A stretch of DNA of 64,000 nt from Ktedonobacteria bacterium (GTDB lineage Bacteria > Chloroflexota > Ktedonobacteria > Ktedonobacterales > JACDGC01), in the NCBI GenBank assembly GCA_027459705.1, contig DAIDHM010000201.1, positions 1-64,000 of the forward strand, in the 5' to 3' direction. Numbering within the stretch: the stretch's first letter is position 1; every line of letters starts with the position of its first letter. Shown in pieces: positions 28,513 through 39,229 of the stretch. Under the pieces are notes generated by a model. That model was not told the DNA's origin. It made no database searches and saw only the letters and a list, made by a program, of their open reading frames with translations. The translations under genes were made by a program, and so were the position numbers.

Positions 28513-29838
28513 ATGGAATCAACAACGAACAACAATCTACCCGATGAAATTCGTGGGGAGCGCATCCTGTTACGCAGTGTCAGCCACGACCTGGCGACTG
28601 ATCTGGTGCCAGCTTATAATGGCGATGCGCATTTCAATGCACTGAGCGGCATCAGCACGGACTTGACCCCAGCCGCGGTTGAGGCCGATATGATTGAATC
28701 GCTGGGGATGCCAGGTGGTCGGGTGTGGCGTATTACAAGACTGTCGGATGGTGTGCTGCTAGGCGTCGCAACCACCGCGCTGGTCCCTCCCCCCAAAAAT
28801 GCCTGGATTGCCCTACTGATTATTCGGGCAGAGTACCAGCGTCAGGGCTATGGTACCGAAACCGTTCGACTGCTGGAAGGTCAATTTTTCGCCTTGCCAG
28901 AGGTCTCCCGGATTGGCCTAGGTGTCCAGGTAACAAATACCGGTGCGCTTGCTTTTTGGCAATCGCTGGGATACATCCCTGGACTGAAGCGGCGCGATCA
29001 GCACGGCAGCGAAGTCATCACATTGCGCAATGATCGGCCAGATCAGACGTCACTACAATCAGAGATTACGGCCCGTGCTCAGGCACAGTTTGGGAAGACC
29101 GCGGCGGCCTATGCGACTAGTGTCGGACATGCCAGTGGCAGTGAATTGCAGGAGGTCGCCAATATCGCCGCATTGGCTCCCCTGGAGGGGATCGCACTGG
29201 ATGTCGCCACCGGGGCGGGGCATACCGCTTTTGCCATCGCCCCGTATTTGCGCCAGGTTGTCGCCAGCGATCTCACCCCAGCGATGTTAGAGGAAGTGGC
29301 GAGGGGGGCCTCTGCACGCGGCCTGGCGAATGTCGTCACGGTGCAGGCCGATGTCCATACGCTGCCTTTCGAAGATGATTTTTTTGATCTCGTCACTGTG
29401 CGCATTGCGCCGCACCACTTTGCCGCATTGCCACTCGCGTTGCGCGAGATGGTGCGCGTGACACGCCCCGGCGGCATCCTGTTAGTGATCGACAATATCG
29501 TTCCGGAGGATCCTGAAGTGGGCAACTTCCTGAATCATGTCGAGCGCTTGCGCGATCCTTCGCATCTGCGCGCCCTCACGGAAGCGGAATGGCGGCAACT
29601 CTTTGAAGATAATCATCTGGACATTTTCGAAATCGAGCATTATCGCCGACGGCATGATTACGCGGATTGGGTAGCGCGCGCGCAGGTGCCAAGTGAGGAG
29701 CTACCCATCCTGCATGCAGCCTTCCTCGGCGCCAGCGAGGCGGCGCGCGCGCAATATCAGGTAGAGATCGTTGATGGTCGTATGGTCGCATTTACCGATT
29801 TGAAGTTGCTCATCGCCGCTCGCAAGCCGATGCGATGA
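28513..29838 (+). CDS. GNAT acetyltransferase - class I SAM methyltransferase fusion
   Basis: N-terminal RILLRSVSHDLATDL...IIRAEYQRQGYGTETVRLLEG (GNAT); C-terminal ALDVATGAGHTAFAIAPYLRQVVASDLTPAML...PFEDDFFDLVTVRIAPHHF (methyltransferase). Confidence 0.88.
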   Translation: MESTTNNNLPDEIRGERILLRSVSHDLATDLVPAYNGDAHFNALSGISTDLTPAAVEADMIESLGMPGGRVWRITRLSDGVLLGVATTALVPPPKNAWIALLIIRAEYQRQGYGTETVRLLEGQFFALPEVSRIGLGVQVTNTGALAFWQSLGYIPGLKRRDQHGSEVITLRNDRPDQTSLQSEITARAQAQFGKTAAAYATSVGHASGSELQEVANIAALAPLEGIALDVATGAGHTAFAIAPYLRQVVASDLTPAMLEEVARGASARGLANVVTVQADVHTLPFEDDFFDLVTVRIAPHHFAALPLALREMVRVTRPGGILLVIDNIVPEDPEVGNFLNHVERLRDPSHLRALTEAEWRQLFEDNHLDIFEIEHYRRRHDYADWVARAQVPSEELPILHAAFLGASEAARAQYQVEIVDGRMVAFTDLKLLIAARKPMR

Positions 29839-29873
29839 ATAGGCCGAAGCTCGGACGGAGGTATTTGATTTTT

Positions 29874-29914
29874 AATACTTTGTATTGTATAGTTACTATA
29901 TAATACAAAGTATT
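29874..29914. promoter_or_regulatory. 41-bp near-perfect palindrome upstream of VOC dioxygenase, candidate operator/promoter
   Basis: AATACTTTGTATT-G-TATAG-TTA-CTATA-T-AATACAAAGTATT: 20-bp arms, one mismatch, overlapping a TATAAT. Confidence 0.7.
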
Positions 29915-29955
29915 GGGATACCAACGTTGTTCTGGTATCGCCCAGGAGGCACACA

Positions 29956-30849
29956 ATGTCACAAGTCAACCAAGTTTCAACTTCGCAGTCGATAGCGATC
30001 GATCCCGCCACGCAGATAGGGATCGTCACATTGGCGGTTGCCGACCTTGCCCGGTCGGTCGAGTTTTACACAAAAGCTATCGGCTTCGCCATCATTGCCG
30101 CCAGCGCGAATGAAACCGTGCTGGGTGCGGGCGGCGAGCCGCTCTTGCGGCTGAGAGAGGAGCGCGGCGCACGCGCGTGGCCACAAGATCAACAGGGCTA
30201 TACTGGCCTTTATCACTTCGCGATTCTCGTCCCAAATCGCGCGGCCCTTGGGCAATGGTTGCGTCAGTGGGTGGGGCAGGGATATCCGCTCCCTGGTCAG
30301 GGCGATCATCTGGTTAGCGAAGCGCTGTACCTTACAGATCCTGATGGCAATGGCATTGAGGTCTATCGTGACCGTCCTCGTGACCAGTGGACATGGCGCA
30401 ATGGACAGGTGGTCATGGCAACGGACCCGGTCGATATACGCGGTGTATTGGAGGCCGGAGACCATGCGGAGACGCCCTGGGCGGGGATGCCGAAAGGAAC
30501 TCGTGTTGGGCATATCCACCTGCAAGTCGGTGACATCCCGACTGCCTCCGAGTTCTATCATGGTGTACTGGGCTTCGATATCGTTGCGCATATGCCCTCA
30601 GCGCTCTTTATCTCAGCCGGTGGGTATCACCACCACATCGGCATGAATACCTGGCACAGTCGGGGTGCGGGCCACGCGCCAGCCGGGTTTGCCGGACTGC
30701 GCAAGTTCACCATCGATTTCGCCAGTGAGGAAGCGCGCTCCGCTACGGTCGCGCGGATAGCGGCTGCCGGGATTCCCATGCGGACAGAAGGGTCAGATAT
30801 ATTCGTCGAGGATCCCTGGCAAAACACGATACAACTGCGTCTTGTCTGA
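29956..30849 (+). CDS. VOC family protein, two-domain extradiol (catechol 2,3-)dioxygenase-like
   Basis: IGIVTLAVADLARSVEFYTKAIGF, HFAILVPNRAALGQWL, LYLTDPDGNGIEVYRDRP, GHIHLQVGDIPTASEFYHGVLGFD, HHHIGMNTW. Confidence 0.9.
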   Translation: MSQVNQVSTSQSIAIDPATQIGIVTLAVADLARSVEFYTKAIGFAIIAASANETVLGAGGEPLLRLREERGARAWPQDQQGYTGLYHFAILVPNRAALGQWLRQWVGQGYPLPGQGDHLVSEALYLTDPDGNGIEVYRDRPRDQWTWRNGQVVMATDPVDIRGVLEAGDHAETPWAGMPKGTRVGHIHLQVGDIPTASEFYHGVLGFDIVAHMPSALFISAGGYHHHIGMNTWHSRGAGHAPAGFAGLRKFTIDFASEEARSATVARIAAAGIPMRTEGSDIFVEDPWQNTIQLRLV

Positions 30850-30865
30850 GGTCGAACAGCAACTG

Positions 30866-30904
30866 CCCAACAGCGCCGCTTCGTAATGAAGCGGCGCTGT
30901 TGGG
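30866..30904 (+). terminator. Hairpin after VOC gene
   Basis: Perfect 17-bp stem CCCAACAGCGCCGCTTC / GAAGCGGCGCTGTTGGG, loop GTAAT. Confidence 0.75.
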
Positions 30905-31135
30905 TTAAGGTGGGGTTGGCGATCGTCTCAAAGCAATCAGCTTGCCTGACTGATGGAGTGCTCGGTAGTGGGGATGAGCGCTGTGAGTGCGGACTGGAGC
31001 GCGATGGGGTCGAGCGGCAAGCGCAATACGGCGATCTGATATGCAGTAATTCACAGATCTCTCACGATGGTCTTGATCGAGTAGAGTGAGGAGATCAGGA
31101 GAGGCTACTGGAGCGTTTCGGCATGTCCTAGACAT

Positions 31136-31164
31136 TTGACAAAGGGTTGGTGGCGTGGTAGTCT
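31136..31164 (+). promoter_or_regulatory. Candidate sigma70-type promoter for the str operon
   Basis: TTGACA, 17-nt spacer, TAGTCT, about 205 bp upstream of rpsL. Confidence 0.45.
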
Positions 31165-31370
31165 TAATCGATGTATGCGGCGGAGCACAGGCTCAGTGTG
31201 TCCTAATGATAGCCTGCTCGTAACGCCCCACACCGCTTCTCAAACCATCATGCATCACCGCGCGGTGTGTCAAATGCCCACAGATGCACGCCGTGCCTGG
31301 AAGTGCTGACCAGGTGTGGTGCGGACCACAAAGCGAAGAAACTATCGGATAACGAGTTGGAGGCAATTGG

Positions 31371-31814
31371 GTGCCAACTATCAATCAATTGGTGCGCAAG
31401 GGGCGTCAGGATAAGGTCAAGAAATCGAAGGCCCCTGCATTGCGATTCACGTATAATGCGTTGAAGAATCGCGTCGATCGTCTCGATGGCGCTCCGTTCA
31501 AACGCGGGGTCTGCACGCAGGTGCGTACGATAACCCCGAAGAAACCAAACTCCGCGCTACGCAAGATCGCTCGTGTGCGTCTGACGAATCATATGGAAGT
31601 CACGGCGTATATTCCGGGAGAGGGTCATTCTCTGCAGGAGCATTCCGTGGTCTTGATCCGCGGCGGTCGTGTGAAAGATCTGCCGAGTGTGCGATACCAT
31701 ATCGTGCGCGGCCCGCTGGACTGCAAAGGGGTAGAAAAGCGGCAGCAGGGGCGATCAAAGTACGGAGCAAAGCGCCCGAAACCAGGCGCGGCGGCGGCGG
31801 CGAAAAAACGTTGA
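31371..31814 (+). CDS. rpsL: 30S ribosomal protein S12
   Basis: [13 protein letters not shown]...[14 protein letters not shown]...[28 protein letters not shown]. Confidence 0.97.
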   Translation: MPTINQLVRKGRQDKVKKSKAPALRFTYNALKNRVDRLDGAPFKRGVCTQVRTITPKKPNSALRKIARVRLTNHMEVTAYIPGEGHSLQEHSVVLIRGGRVKDLPSVRYHIVRGPLDCKGVEKRQQGRSKYGAKRPKPGAAAAAKKR

Positions 31815-32195
31815 TCGAATGCTGATTCAGTTCTGAGTGAACCTGGATAGTATTTGCACTGTTTTTCAGGGCCGGGGCGTAAGTTCCGGCGTTCTCGGTA
31901 GGATGCGAGAGTCCGCGAAGCGCGGCGTTGCGCATCAATGGTATCGCGTACAACCCGTATAGCGGCCAGTGCCACCATGAATAGCTCTCCGCTATTCGGC
32001 GCTTGCCACCGTCAAGGAAACCCGTCGCGCGTGCGCGGCCAGGTCCTGGGCGGCATATGCGGCCCGACGCGCCCATCCCGGCGTCGGCAATGTGATCGAA
32101 TCTTCTGTGCGCCCAGCGCGCGTAAGCTTCCTGGCTTGACGCCAACGATATCGTATGGATGGCTGAGTATGCTCAGCCAAGCTGGAGGAATGTTC

Positions 32196-32687
32196 ATGCG
32201 GCGAGGTACGAGTGTTCGGCGCCCAATCCTACCCGATGCTCGATTTGGCAACGTGCATGTCACGCAATTCATTGGTCGGTTGATGCTCGATGGCAAGCGC
32301 AGCTTGGCGGAGCGCATCATGTACCAAGCGTTCGAGATTATTGACGAGCGTACCCAGGTCTCGACAGACGAGCGCCTGAAGCGCCCGGCCCTTGAAGTCT
32401 TCGAGATGGCGTTACGCAACGCTACCCCCACCGTCGAGGTGAAACCGCGACGTGTTGGTGGCGCGACCTACCAGGTCCCGATAGACATTCGCCGCGAGCG
32501 GCGCGATGCCCTGGCGATGCGTTGGCTGTTACAGGCAGCGCGTTCACGCAAGGGAAAACCGATGGCGGATCGGTTGGCCTCCGAATTGTTGGACGCGGCC
32601 CTCATGCAGGGGGCGGCGATCCGAAAACGCGAAGAAACCCATAAGATGGCAGAATCGAACCGGGCCTTCGCCCATTATCGACGGTGA
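32196..32687 (+). CDS. rpsG: 30S ribosomal protein S7
   Basis: [55 protein letters not shown] just upstream of 32196. Confidence 0.96.
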   Translation: MRRGTSVRRPILPDARFGNVHVTQFIGRLMLDGKRSLAERIMYQAFEIIDERTQVSTDERLKRPALEVFEMALRNATPTVEVKPRRVGGATYQVPIDIRRERRDALAMRWLLQAARSRKGKPMADRLASELLDAALMQGAAIRKREETHKMAESNRAFAHYRR

Positions 32688-32692
32688 GGATC

Positions 32693-34792
32693 ATGCCCAG
32701 AGAGTATCCCCTTGAACGCACCCGGAATATCGGTATTATCGCTCATATCGACGCCGGCAAGACGACCACTACGGAACGAATCCTGTTCTACACCAAAAAA
32801 ATCCATCGTATCGGCGAGGTCCATGAAGGTGCCGCAACGATGGACTGGATGCCCCAAGAACAGGAACGCGGGATCACGATCACTTCGGCGGCGACTACCT
32901 GCTTTTGGAAAGACAACCGGATCAATATCATTGATACTCCAGGCCATGTCGATTTCACCGTCGAGGTGGAACGCTCGTTACGTGTCCTGGATGGTGGCGT
33001 GGTGGTCTTCGATGCCGTGGCTGGCGTGGAACCACAGTCAGAGACAGTGTGGCGCCAGGCCGACAAATATCACGTGCCGCGCATCTGCTTCGTGAATAAG
33101 ATGGACCGCATGGGCGCCGATTTCTGGCGCACGGTCGGTATGATTACTGATCGACTCAATGCGACGCCACTCCCTATCCAGATCCCGATTGGTCGAGAAT
33201 CCAACTTCAAAGGGTTCATCGATCTGATCGAAGAGCAGGCGGTCATCTTCATCGATGACCTGGGCACGAAGTCTGAGGCTGTCGAGATTCCGGCTGAGAT
33301 GGCAACGGAAGTCCGAACCCATCGCGAAACCATGATCGAGAAGATCGCCGAGACCGATGAAGCGTTGACAGAGAAATATCTCCTGGGCGAAACCATCACC
33401 GTCGATGAGATTCGCACGGCCCTCCGCCATGCCTGTATCAGTGGTGCACTGGTGCCAGTGCTCTGCGGCACAGCGCTGAAGAATAAAGGGGTCCAGGCGA
33501 TGCTGGACGCCGTTATTGATTACTTGCCGTCACCGCTGGACATTCCCCCGCCTATCGCGGTCGATCCGCAGACAGGCGAGGATATTCAGTTGCTGGTGAG
33601 TGACAATGGTACGTTCGCAGCCCTGGCATTCAAGATCGTCGCTGATCCATATGGTCGTCTGACGTACATGCGGGTCTACTCCGGTAAGATGGAGAAAGGC
33701 TCATATGTTTATAACGTCACCAAGGGACGCCGCGAACGTATCGGGCGACTCTTGCAGATGCATGCCAACCACCGCGAAGACATCGACGCGGTCTATGCTG
33801 GCGAAATCTGCGCGGCTGTCGGCCTGAAGGATACATTTACTGGCGACTCGCTCAGTGAACCTGACCATCCGGTGCAACTGGAGTCTATCATCTTTCCGCA
33901 GCCGGTCATCTCGATCTCGATCGAGCCCAAGACCAAGGCTGACCAGGATAAGATGGGCGTCGCCCTGCAACGCTTGGCGGAAGAAGATCCCACCTTCAAG
34001 GTGCATGTCGATGAGGAGTCAGGCCAGACCTTGATCTCCGGCATGGGCGAATTGCATCTGGAGGTGATCATCGACCGCATGTTCCGTGAGTTCAAGGTCG
34101 AGGCGAACCAGGGCAAACCTCAGGTGGCGTATCGCGAAACCATCACAATGCCCGCGCAGGCGCAGGGCCGCTTCGTCCGGCAATCTGGTGGTCGTGGCCA
34201 GTATGGCGATGTGTGGATTAAAGTCGAACCAAGCGAACGTGGTAAGGGTGTCGAGTTCGTCAATGGTATCGTTGGCGGCGTTGTTCCTCGTGAGTACATC
34301 AAGCCTGTCGAAGAAGGTGTCCGCGAGGCGCTGGAGGCTGGTGTGGTTGCCGGCTATCCGGTGATCGATGTGAAAGCGACGCTCTATGATGGGTCGTACC
34401 ACGAAGTGGACTCCAACGAAATGGCCTTTAAAACGGCTGGATCGATGGGTGTCCGCAGCGCTGTCAACAAAGCCAAGCCGGTTTTGTTGGAGCCCATCTT
34501 CAAGGTTGAAGTGGTCACCTCCCAGGATTTCTATGGCGACGTGATCGGTGATCTGAATCGTCGCCGTGGTGTTATCCTTGGAATGGACGAGCGTGGTGGT
34601 TCACAGGTCGTGCGGGCGAATGTTCCGCTCTCCGAGATGTTCGGATACATCAGCGATCTTCGTTCAATGACCAGCGGTCGTGCCTCCAGCAGCATGGAAT
34701 TTTCGCATTATGCTGAGGTGCCGACCACGATTGCGCAGGAAATCATCGCGAAATCTGCCGGCCGCCTTTCGGCGCGCATTGGCAGTCAGTAA
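32693..34792 (+). CDS. fusA: Translation elongation factor G
   Basis: [56 protein letters not shown] at 32693 preferred over the GTG at 32684. Confidence 0.97.
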   Translation: MPREYPLERTRNIGIIAHIDAGKTTTTERILFYTKKIHRIGEVHEGAATMDWMPQEQERGITITSAATTCFWKDNRINIIDTPGHVDFTVEVERSLRVLDGGVVVFDAVAGVEPQSETVWRQADKYHVPRICFVNKMDRMGADFWRTVGMITDRLNATPLPIQIPIGRESNFKGFIDLIEEQAVIFIDDLGTKSEAVEIPAEMATEVRTHRETMIEKIAETDEALTEKYLLGETITVDEIRTALRHACISGALVPVLCGTALKNKGVQAMLDAVIDYLPSPLDIPPPIAVDPQTGEDIQLLVSDNGTFAALAFKIVADPYGRLTYMRVYSGKMEKGSYVYNVTKGRRERIGRLLQMHANHREDIDAVYAGEICAAVGLKDTFTGDSLSEPDHPVQLESIIFPQPVISISIEPKTKADQDKMGVALQRLAEEDPTFKVHVDEESGQTLISGMGELHLEVIIDRMFREFKVEANQGKPQVAYRETITMPAQAQGRFVRQSGGRGQYGDVWIKVEPSERGKGVEFVNGIVGGVVPREYIKPVEEGVREALEAGVVAGYPVIDVKATLYDGSYHEVDSNEMAFKTAGSMGVRSAVNKAKPVLLEPIFKVEVVTSQDFYGDVIGDLNRRRGVILGMDERGGSQVVRANVPLSEMFGYISDLRSMTSGRASSSMEFSHYAEVPTTIAQEIIAKSAGRLSARIGSQ

Positions 34793-34794
34793 TG

Positions 34795-34830
34795 GTGAGG
34801 GGATATCAGTTACGGCTGATATCCCCTCAC
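34795..34830 (+). terminator. Hairpin after fusA
   Basis: Perfect 15-bp stem GTGAGGGGATATCAG / CTGATATCCCCTCAC, loop TTACGG. Confidence 0.75.
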
Positions 34831-35000
34831 TGTTCATCCGGAGGACGTGGGTAACCATCGCCTAATCGGGTGACCTATTTGGCAATCTTGCCACGTATGG
34901 GATATGATCAATCGTTGCCCCCTCACCGATATGATTGGCCTCTCTATTGGTTGCAAGAGCGAGGTCGGGGGGACGGGCGAAATCAGTAAGAGGAAGCGTC

Positions 35001-35318
35001 ATGGCGGGAAATCAAAAGCAGCGAATCCGTATTCGGCTGCGTGCGTACGACCATCACATTCTGGATAAATCGGCGAAACAGATCGTCGAAACGGCGGAAG
35101 CCTCTGGGGCGACGGTATCTGGTCCGATTCCCTTGCCGACAGAGATCAAGAAGTTCACGGTGTTGCGCTCCCCCTTCATCGATAAGGATTCGCGCGAACA
35201 GTTCGAGATTCGGACGCATAAGCGTCTGATCGACATTCTGGAACCCACGGCCAAAACGGTGGAACAACTGACGCGGTTGAATCTGCCAGGTGGCGTGAAC
35301 ATCGAGATCAAACTTTAG
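35001..35318 (+). CDS. rpsJ: 30S ribosomal protein S10
   Basis: [47 protein letters not shown]. Confidence 0.97.
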   Translation: MAGNQKQRIRIRLRAYDHHILDKSAKQIVETAEASGATVSGPIPLPTEIKKFTVLRSPFIDKDSREQFEIRTHKRLIDILEPTAKTVEQLTRLNLPGGVNIEIKL

Positions 35319-35703
35319 CAGTGACCCATGCAGGCCGAGCGTTGCCCGGGTTGAACCCGGAGGAGGCGCGGCCCATAACGGTAAGCGGACGCGCGAGATT
35401 CGCGCAAGATGGGACTCTGCGGCCTGGTTGGCGTACGCGATGGTACGCCGCGTGTCTCGCCCATAAGTGTTGGAGCTGGACACGTTCTCCTGCGGAGATA
35501 ACAGGTCACAAGCGCCATCTGGTGGGAATCCCCGTATATCGCGTCTGCAAGAATTCCGGGAACCGGCTTTCGAACGATGTTGCGTGCTGGCGCAAGTGGC
35601 ACTGGCAGGTTCTGGCGTACGTGTGTTGCGTGATGCACGCCGGACCAAGCAGGGGCCAACCGGCTTATTGGAATCCAGTACATTTTGAGACGCGAGGCAA
35701 ACG

Positions 35704-36507
35704 ATGCTGAATGCCCTTATAGGTCGCAAGATTGGGATGACCCAAATCTTTGGCGACAACGGTATAGCCATTCCCGTGACGGTCATTGAGGCCGGTCCAT
35801 GTGTCGTGACACAGTTACGAACGCGTGCACGCGATGGGTACGAAGCAGTGCAAATTGGGTTTGGGAAGCGGAAACCCAAAAATATATCACGGGCAGAGTT
35901 GGGACATCTGGGCCACAACTTGCCGCAGACGGAATCACAGCGACGACGCGCGCAGCAGCAAGGGGCCAAGGCCCGTGAAGAAGCGCGAGCGAAGTCGTCG
36001 GAAAAAAATCTGGAGTCTCAGGCTGACGAAGCCGAGAGCCAGTCTGGGGTACGAACCCAGGCGCGAGCGCGGAAGCGTCGCGATGGCGAACCACTCGGCC
36101 CTTTTGAGATTCTGCGCGAAGTGCAATCGTTGGGCGACACGCCGGTGACATTAGGTCAGGCTGTGGACGTGGGCATCTTTAACCAGGGTGAGTATGTTGA
36201 TATCATCGGGACCTCGAAGGGCAAAGGCTTCGCTGGGGTGATGAAGCGGCATGGATTCCGTGGTGGCAAACGGACCCACGGTCAGTCAGACCGTATGCGC
36301 GCTCCCGGTTCGATCGGTGCGGGTACGACGCCAGGCCGTGTGCTCAAGGGGACGCGTATGGCGGGGCGCATGGGTAATGAACGCTGCACGGTGAAAGCAC
36401 TGGAGATTGTCCAGGCGGACTCAGGGCGGAATATGTTGGTCATCAAAGGCTCGATCCCAGGTCCCAATGGCGGCATCGTCATGATCAGGAAACAGGTGGT
36501 GAAATAA
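35704..36507 (+). CDS. rplC: 50S ribosomal protein L3 (with charged insertion)
   Basis: LIGRKIGMTQIFGDNGIAIPVTVIEAGPCVVTQ...GTSKGKGFAGVMKRHGFRGG...APGSIGAGTTPGRVLKGTRMAGRMGNE. Confidence 0.96.
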   Translation: MLNALIGRKIGMTQIFGDNGIAIPVTVIEAGPCVVTQLRTRARDGYEAVQIGFGKRKPKNISRAELGHLGHNLPQTESQRRRAQQQGAKAREEARAKSSEKNLESQADEAESQSGVRTQARARKRRDGEPLGPFEILREVQSLGDTPVTLGQAVDVGIFNQGEYVDIIGTSKGKGFAGVMKRHGFRGGKRTHGQSDRMRAPGSIGAGTTPGRVLKGTRMAGRMGNERCTVKALEIVQADSGRNMLVIKGSIPGPNGGIVMIRKQVVK

Positions 36508-36509
36508 TC

Positions 36510-37196
36510 ATGCCTACGGCAAAAATTTTTGACCTGCAGGGTCAACACGTGGGCGATCAGCCGCTGGCGGATGCCGTCTTTGGTGTGCCAGTGCATGCTG
36601 CGGTGCTGCACCAGGTGGTATTGGCGCAGTTGGAGAATCGTCGGCAAGGCAACGCCTCTACTCTGACGCGTGCCCAGGTGAGCGGGGGTAACCACAAGCC
36701 ATATCGCCAAAAGGGAACTGGTAATGCCCGGCAGGGTTCAACCCGTGCCCCTCACTTCCGCCATGGTGGCAACGTCTTTGGACCGCGTCCCCATCCCTAT
36801 GGGCAGAAGGTGAATCGCCAGATGAAGCGCATCGCGCTACGTTCGGCATTGGCGGACAAAGCGGCGAACGAGCGTATTTATATCCTGCAAGATCTGCATT
36901 CGCTGGAAGCGCCCAAGACGAAGCCAATGGTGGATCTGCTGGCAACGTTGGCATTGACGGATGAAGTGCATGCGCATCCTTCCGTACTGGTATTGCTGGA
37001 TCATCGCGATGAAAACGTCATCTACTCCTTCCGCAATATTCGCTATGTGAAGGTGGGGCACATCGCGTCCATCAATGTGGTCGAGTTGCTGAAACATGAC
37101 TACGTGTTCTTTACGCCGGAAGCGCTGGCGCAGGTCGAAGAAACCTATGATGATGGCTACGTTGTGGCCGAGGCGTCAGAGGAAGTGGAGGCGTAA
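36510..37196 (+). CDS. rplD: 50S ribosomal protein L4
   Basis: VSGGNHKPYRQKGTGNARQGSTRAPHFRHGGNVFGPRPHPYGQKVNRQMKRIALRSAL. Confidence 0.97.
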   Translation: MPTAKIFDLQGQHVGDQPLADAVFGVPVHAAVLHQVVLAQLENRRQGNASTLTRAQVSGGNHKPYRQKGTGNARQGSTRAPHFRHGGNVFGPRPHPYGQKVNRQMKRIALRSALADKAANERIYILQDLHSLEAPKTKPMVDLLATLALTDEVHAHPSVLVLLDHRDENVIYSFRNIRYVKVGHIASINVVELLKHDYVFFTPEALAQVEETYDDGYVVAEASEEVEA

Positions 37197-37198
37197 CG

Positions 37199-37540
37199 AT
37201 GGATGTGACAGAGGTTATTCGTAAAGGCATCGTGACCGAGAAGTCCATGTATTTGCAGAAGGTCCCGGTGAACCAGCAGTTCAAAAAACCCTCCGAGGCG
37301 GACCAGACACACAAATTTGTCTTTCAAGTGCATATCGATGCCAACAAAATTCAGATTCGTCAGGCAGTGGAAGAGCTCTTCCCTGATGTGACGGTGTTGT
37401 CGGTCAATACCATGCGCATGCCAGGCAAGTCCCGAACATTCCGGACGCAACGCGGGGCGAAGCAGTCGGTGCCACGCGAGTGGAAAAAGGCGATTGTGAC
37501 CGTGCGCGCGAACGAGACGATCACGCAGTTGCAGGCGTAA
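37199..37540 (+). CDS. rplW: 50S ribosomal protein L23
   Basis: [13 protein letters not shown]...[42 protein letters not shown]. Confidence 0.95.
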   Translation: MDVTEVIRKGIVTEKSMYLQKVPVNQQFKKPSEADQTHKFVFQVHIDANKIQIRQAVEELFPDVTVLSVNTMRMPGKSRTFRTQRGAKQSVPREWKKAIVTVRANETITQLQA

Positions 37541-37599
37541 ACGTCGGGCGCCAGTCGGGTATCTACCCGCCTTGCACAGTCAAAGAGAGGATGAAGTCC

Positions 37600-38436
37600 A
37601 TGCCAATTCGTCAATATCGGCCGACATCGCCAGGTCGTCGCGGAATGTCGGTGAATACGTTTGAAGAGGTGACTCGCTCCCGGCCAGAGCGGTCCCTCGT
37701 CATCAACTTGCAGAAACACGCGGGCCGCAATAACCAGGGACGCATCACCACGCGTCACCGCGGCGGTGGCTCGAAGCGCATGTATCGTATCATCGATTTT
37801 AAACGCAGCAAAGATGGGGTTCCGGCGAAGGTAGCCACGATCGAATACGATCCGAATCGCTCGGCGCGCATTGCCTTGCTGCATTATCTGGATGGCGAAA
37901 AGCGCTATATGCTGGCTCCATTGGGTCTGAAGGTTGGAGATATTGTGGTCTCTGGCCCAGACGCTGAGCCACGGGTGGGCAATGCCTTGCCCTTGCGCAA
38001 TATTCCGACAGGTCTCGTCATCCATAACATTGAACTGACGTTGGGACGTGGCGGGCAACTTTGCCGAGCCGCGGGAACGAGCGCACAGTTGATGGCCAAA
38101 GAAGGTGACTATGTGACGATCCGCTTGCCTTCAGGCGAGCAGCGGTTGGTGCATGGGCACTGTCGCGCGACAATCGGACAGGTTGGAAATCTTGACCATG
38201 CGAATGTGAGCATCGGCAAAGCCGGTCGCGCGCGACGCATGGGTCTGCGTCCCGAAGTACGTGGTTCAGTGATGAATCCTGTGGATCATCCGCATGGTGG
38301 TGGCGAAGGTCGCGCGCCACGTGGTGGACCACCACGGACGCCGTGGGGCAAGCCGGCTCTGGGCTATAAAACGCGCCGTAATAAACGGACGGATAAGTTT
38401 ATCGTGCGGCGCCGCAATGCTGGCCGCAGCAAATAG
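37600..38436 (+). CDS. rplB: 50S ribosomal protein L2
   Basis: [25 protein letters not shown]...[26 protein letters not shown]...[19 protein letters not shown]. Confidence 0.97.
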   Translation: MPIRQYRPTSPGRRGMSVNTFEEVTRSRPERSLVINLQKHAGRNNQGRITTRHRGGGSKRMYRIIDFKRSKDGVPAKVATIEYDPNRSARIALLHYLDGEKRYMLAPLGLKVGDIVVSGPDAEPRVGNALPLRNIPTGLVIHNIELTLGRGGQLCRAAGTSAQLMAKEGDYVTIRLPSGEQRLVHGHCRATIGQVGNLDHANVSIGKAGRARRMGLRPEVRGSVMNPVDHPHGGGEGRAPRGGPPRTPWGKPALGYKTRRNKRTDKFIVRRRNAGRSK

Positions 38437-38498
38437 AGGCGCGGAGGCCTGAACAGCTGTGCGCTGGTTCAGCCGCCAGCGCCCGGAGAGGAAAAACG

Positions 38499-38786
38499 AT
38501 GTCACGTTCAACGAAAAAAGGGCCATATATTCACCCATCGCTCCAAAAAAAAGTGGCGATGATGTATCGCAGTAAAGACTTCCGATTGGTCAAGACGTGG
38601 TCGCGGGCTTCGACCATCCTGCCTCAGATGGTGGGAATGAGTTTTGGCGTGCACAATGGCAAGACGCATGTGACCGTGTTCATCACCGAGAATATGGTTG
38701 GCCATAAACTCGGCGAATTTTCGCCCACACGAACATTCCGCGGGCACGCAGGCAGTAAGAACGACAAGACGGCGACCAACCGCTGA
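38499..38786 (+). CDS. rpsS: 30S ribosomal protein S19
   Basis: [19 protein letters not shown]...[51 protein letters not shown]. Confidence 0.97.
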   Translation: MSRSTKKGPYIHPSLQKKVAMMYRSKDFRLVKTWSRASTILPQMVGMSFGVHNGKTHVTVFITENMVGHKLGEFSPTRTFRGHAGSKNDKTATNR

Positions 38787-38818
38787 TTGCGGATGGGGCA
38801 CTGTCAGGGGAGAAGACG

Positions 38819-39190
38819 ATGGAAGTTCGCGCCATTGCCCGTAAGATCGGAATCCCACCACGCAAGGTGCGCCTCGTGACGGAAGCCGTCAAGGGACGCA
38901 AGGTCAATGAGGCGATGGCGATGCTGCGCTTCATTCCGAATGCGGCGGCCAAGCCAGTTCGTGCGGTGTTGGCATCGGCGATTGCGAATGCCGAAAACAA
39001 TTACGCGCTCGACTCGAATGACCTGTACGTGGTCCATATTGTCGCGGATCCCGCGCCGACCATGCGCCGATTTCGCGTGCAGTCACGGCGTGGGATGTCG
39101 CGCATCAACAAGCGCGCATCGCACATTACCGTGGTAGTCTCGGATGAGTATGATCTCATCCCCAAGGCATTGCGTGGAAAATTCGCCTAG
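38819..39190 (+). CDS. rplV: 50S ribosomal protein L22
   Basis: MEVRAIARKIGIPPRKVRLVTEAVKGRKVNEAMAMLRFIPNAAAKPVRAVLASAIANAENN. Confidence 0.96.
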   Translation: MEVRAIARKIGIPPRKVRLVTEAVKGRKVNEAMAMLRFIPNAAAKPVRAVLASAIANAENNYALDSNDLYVVHIVADPAPTMRRFRVQSRRGMSRINKRASHITVVVSDEYDLIPKALRGKFA

Positions 39191-39229
39191 GTTTGGTGAC
39201 AAACCTCCGATCGATGAGGAGTACACATT

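Noticed and set aside
31600-32145. 181-aa and 117-aa - strand ORFs over the rpsL/rpsG spacer
   Set aside because: No recognisable domain or RBS; more likely shadow/non-coding.
34983-35969. 328-aa - strand ORF over rpsJ, the spacer and rplC
   Set aside because: Mostly antisense to two certain r-protein genes; no family signature.
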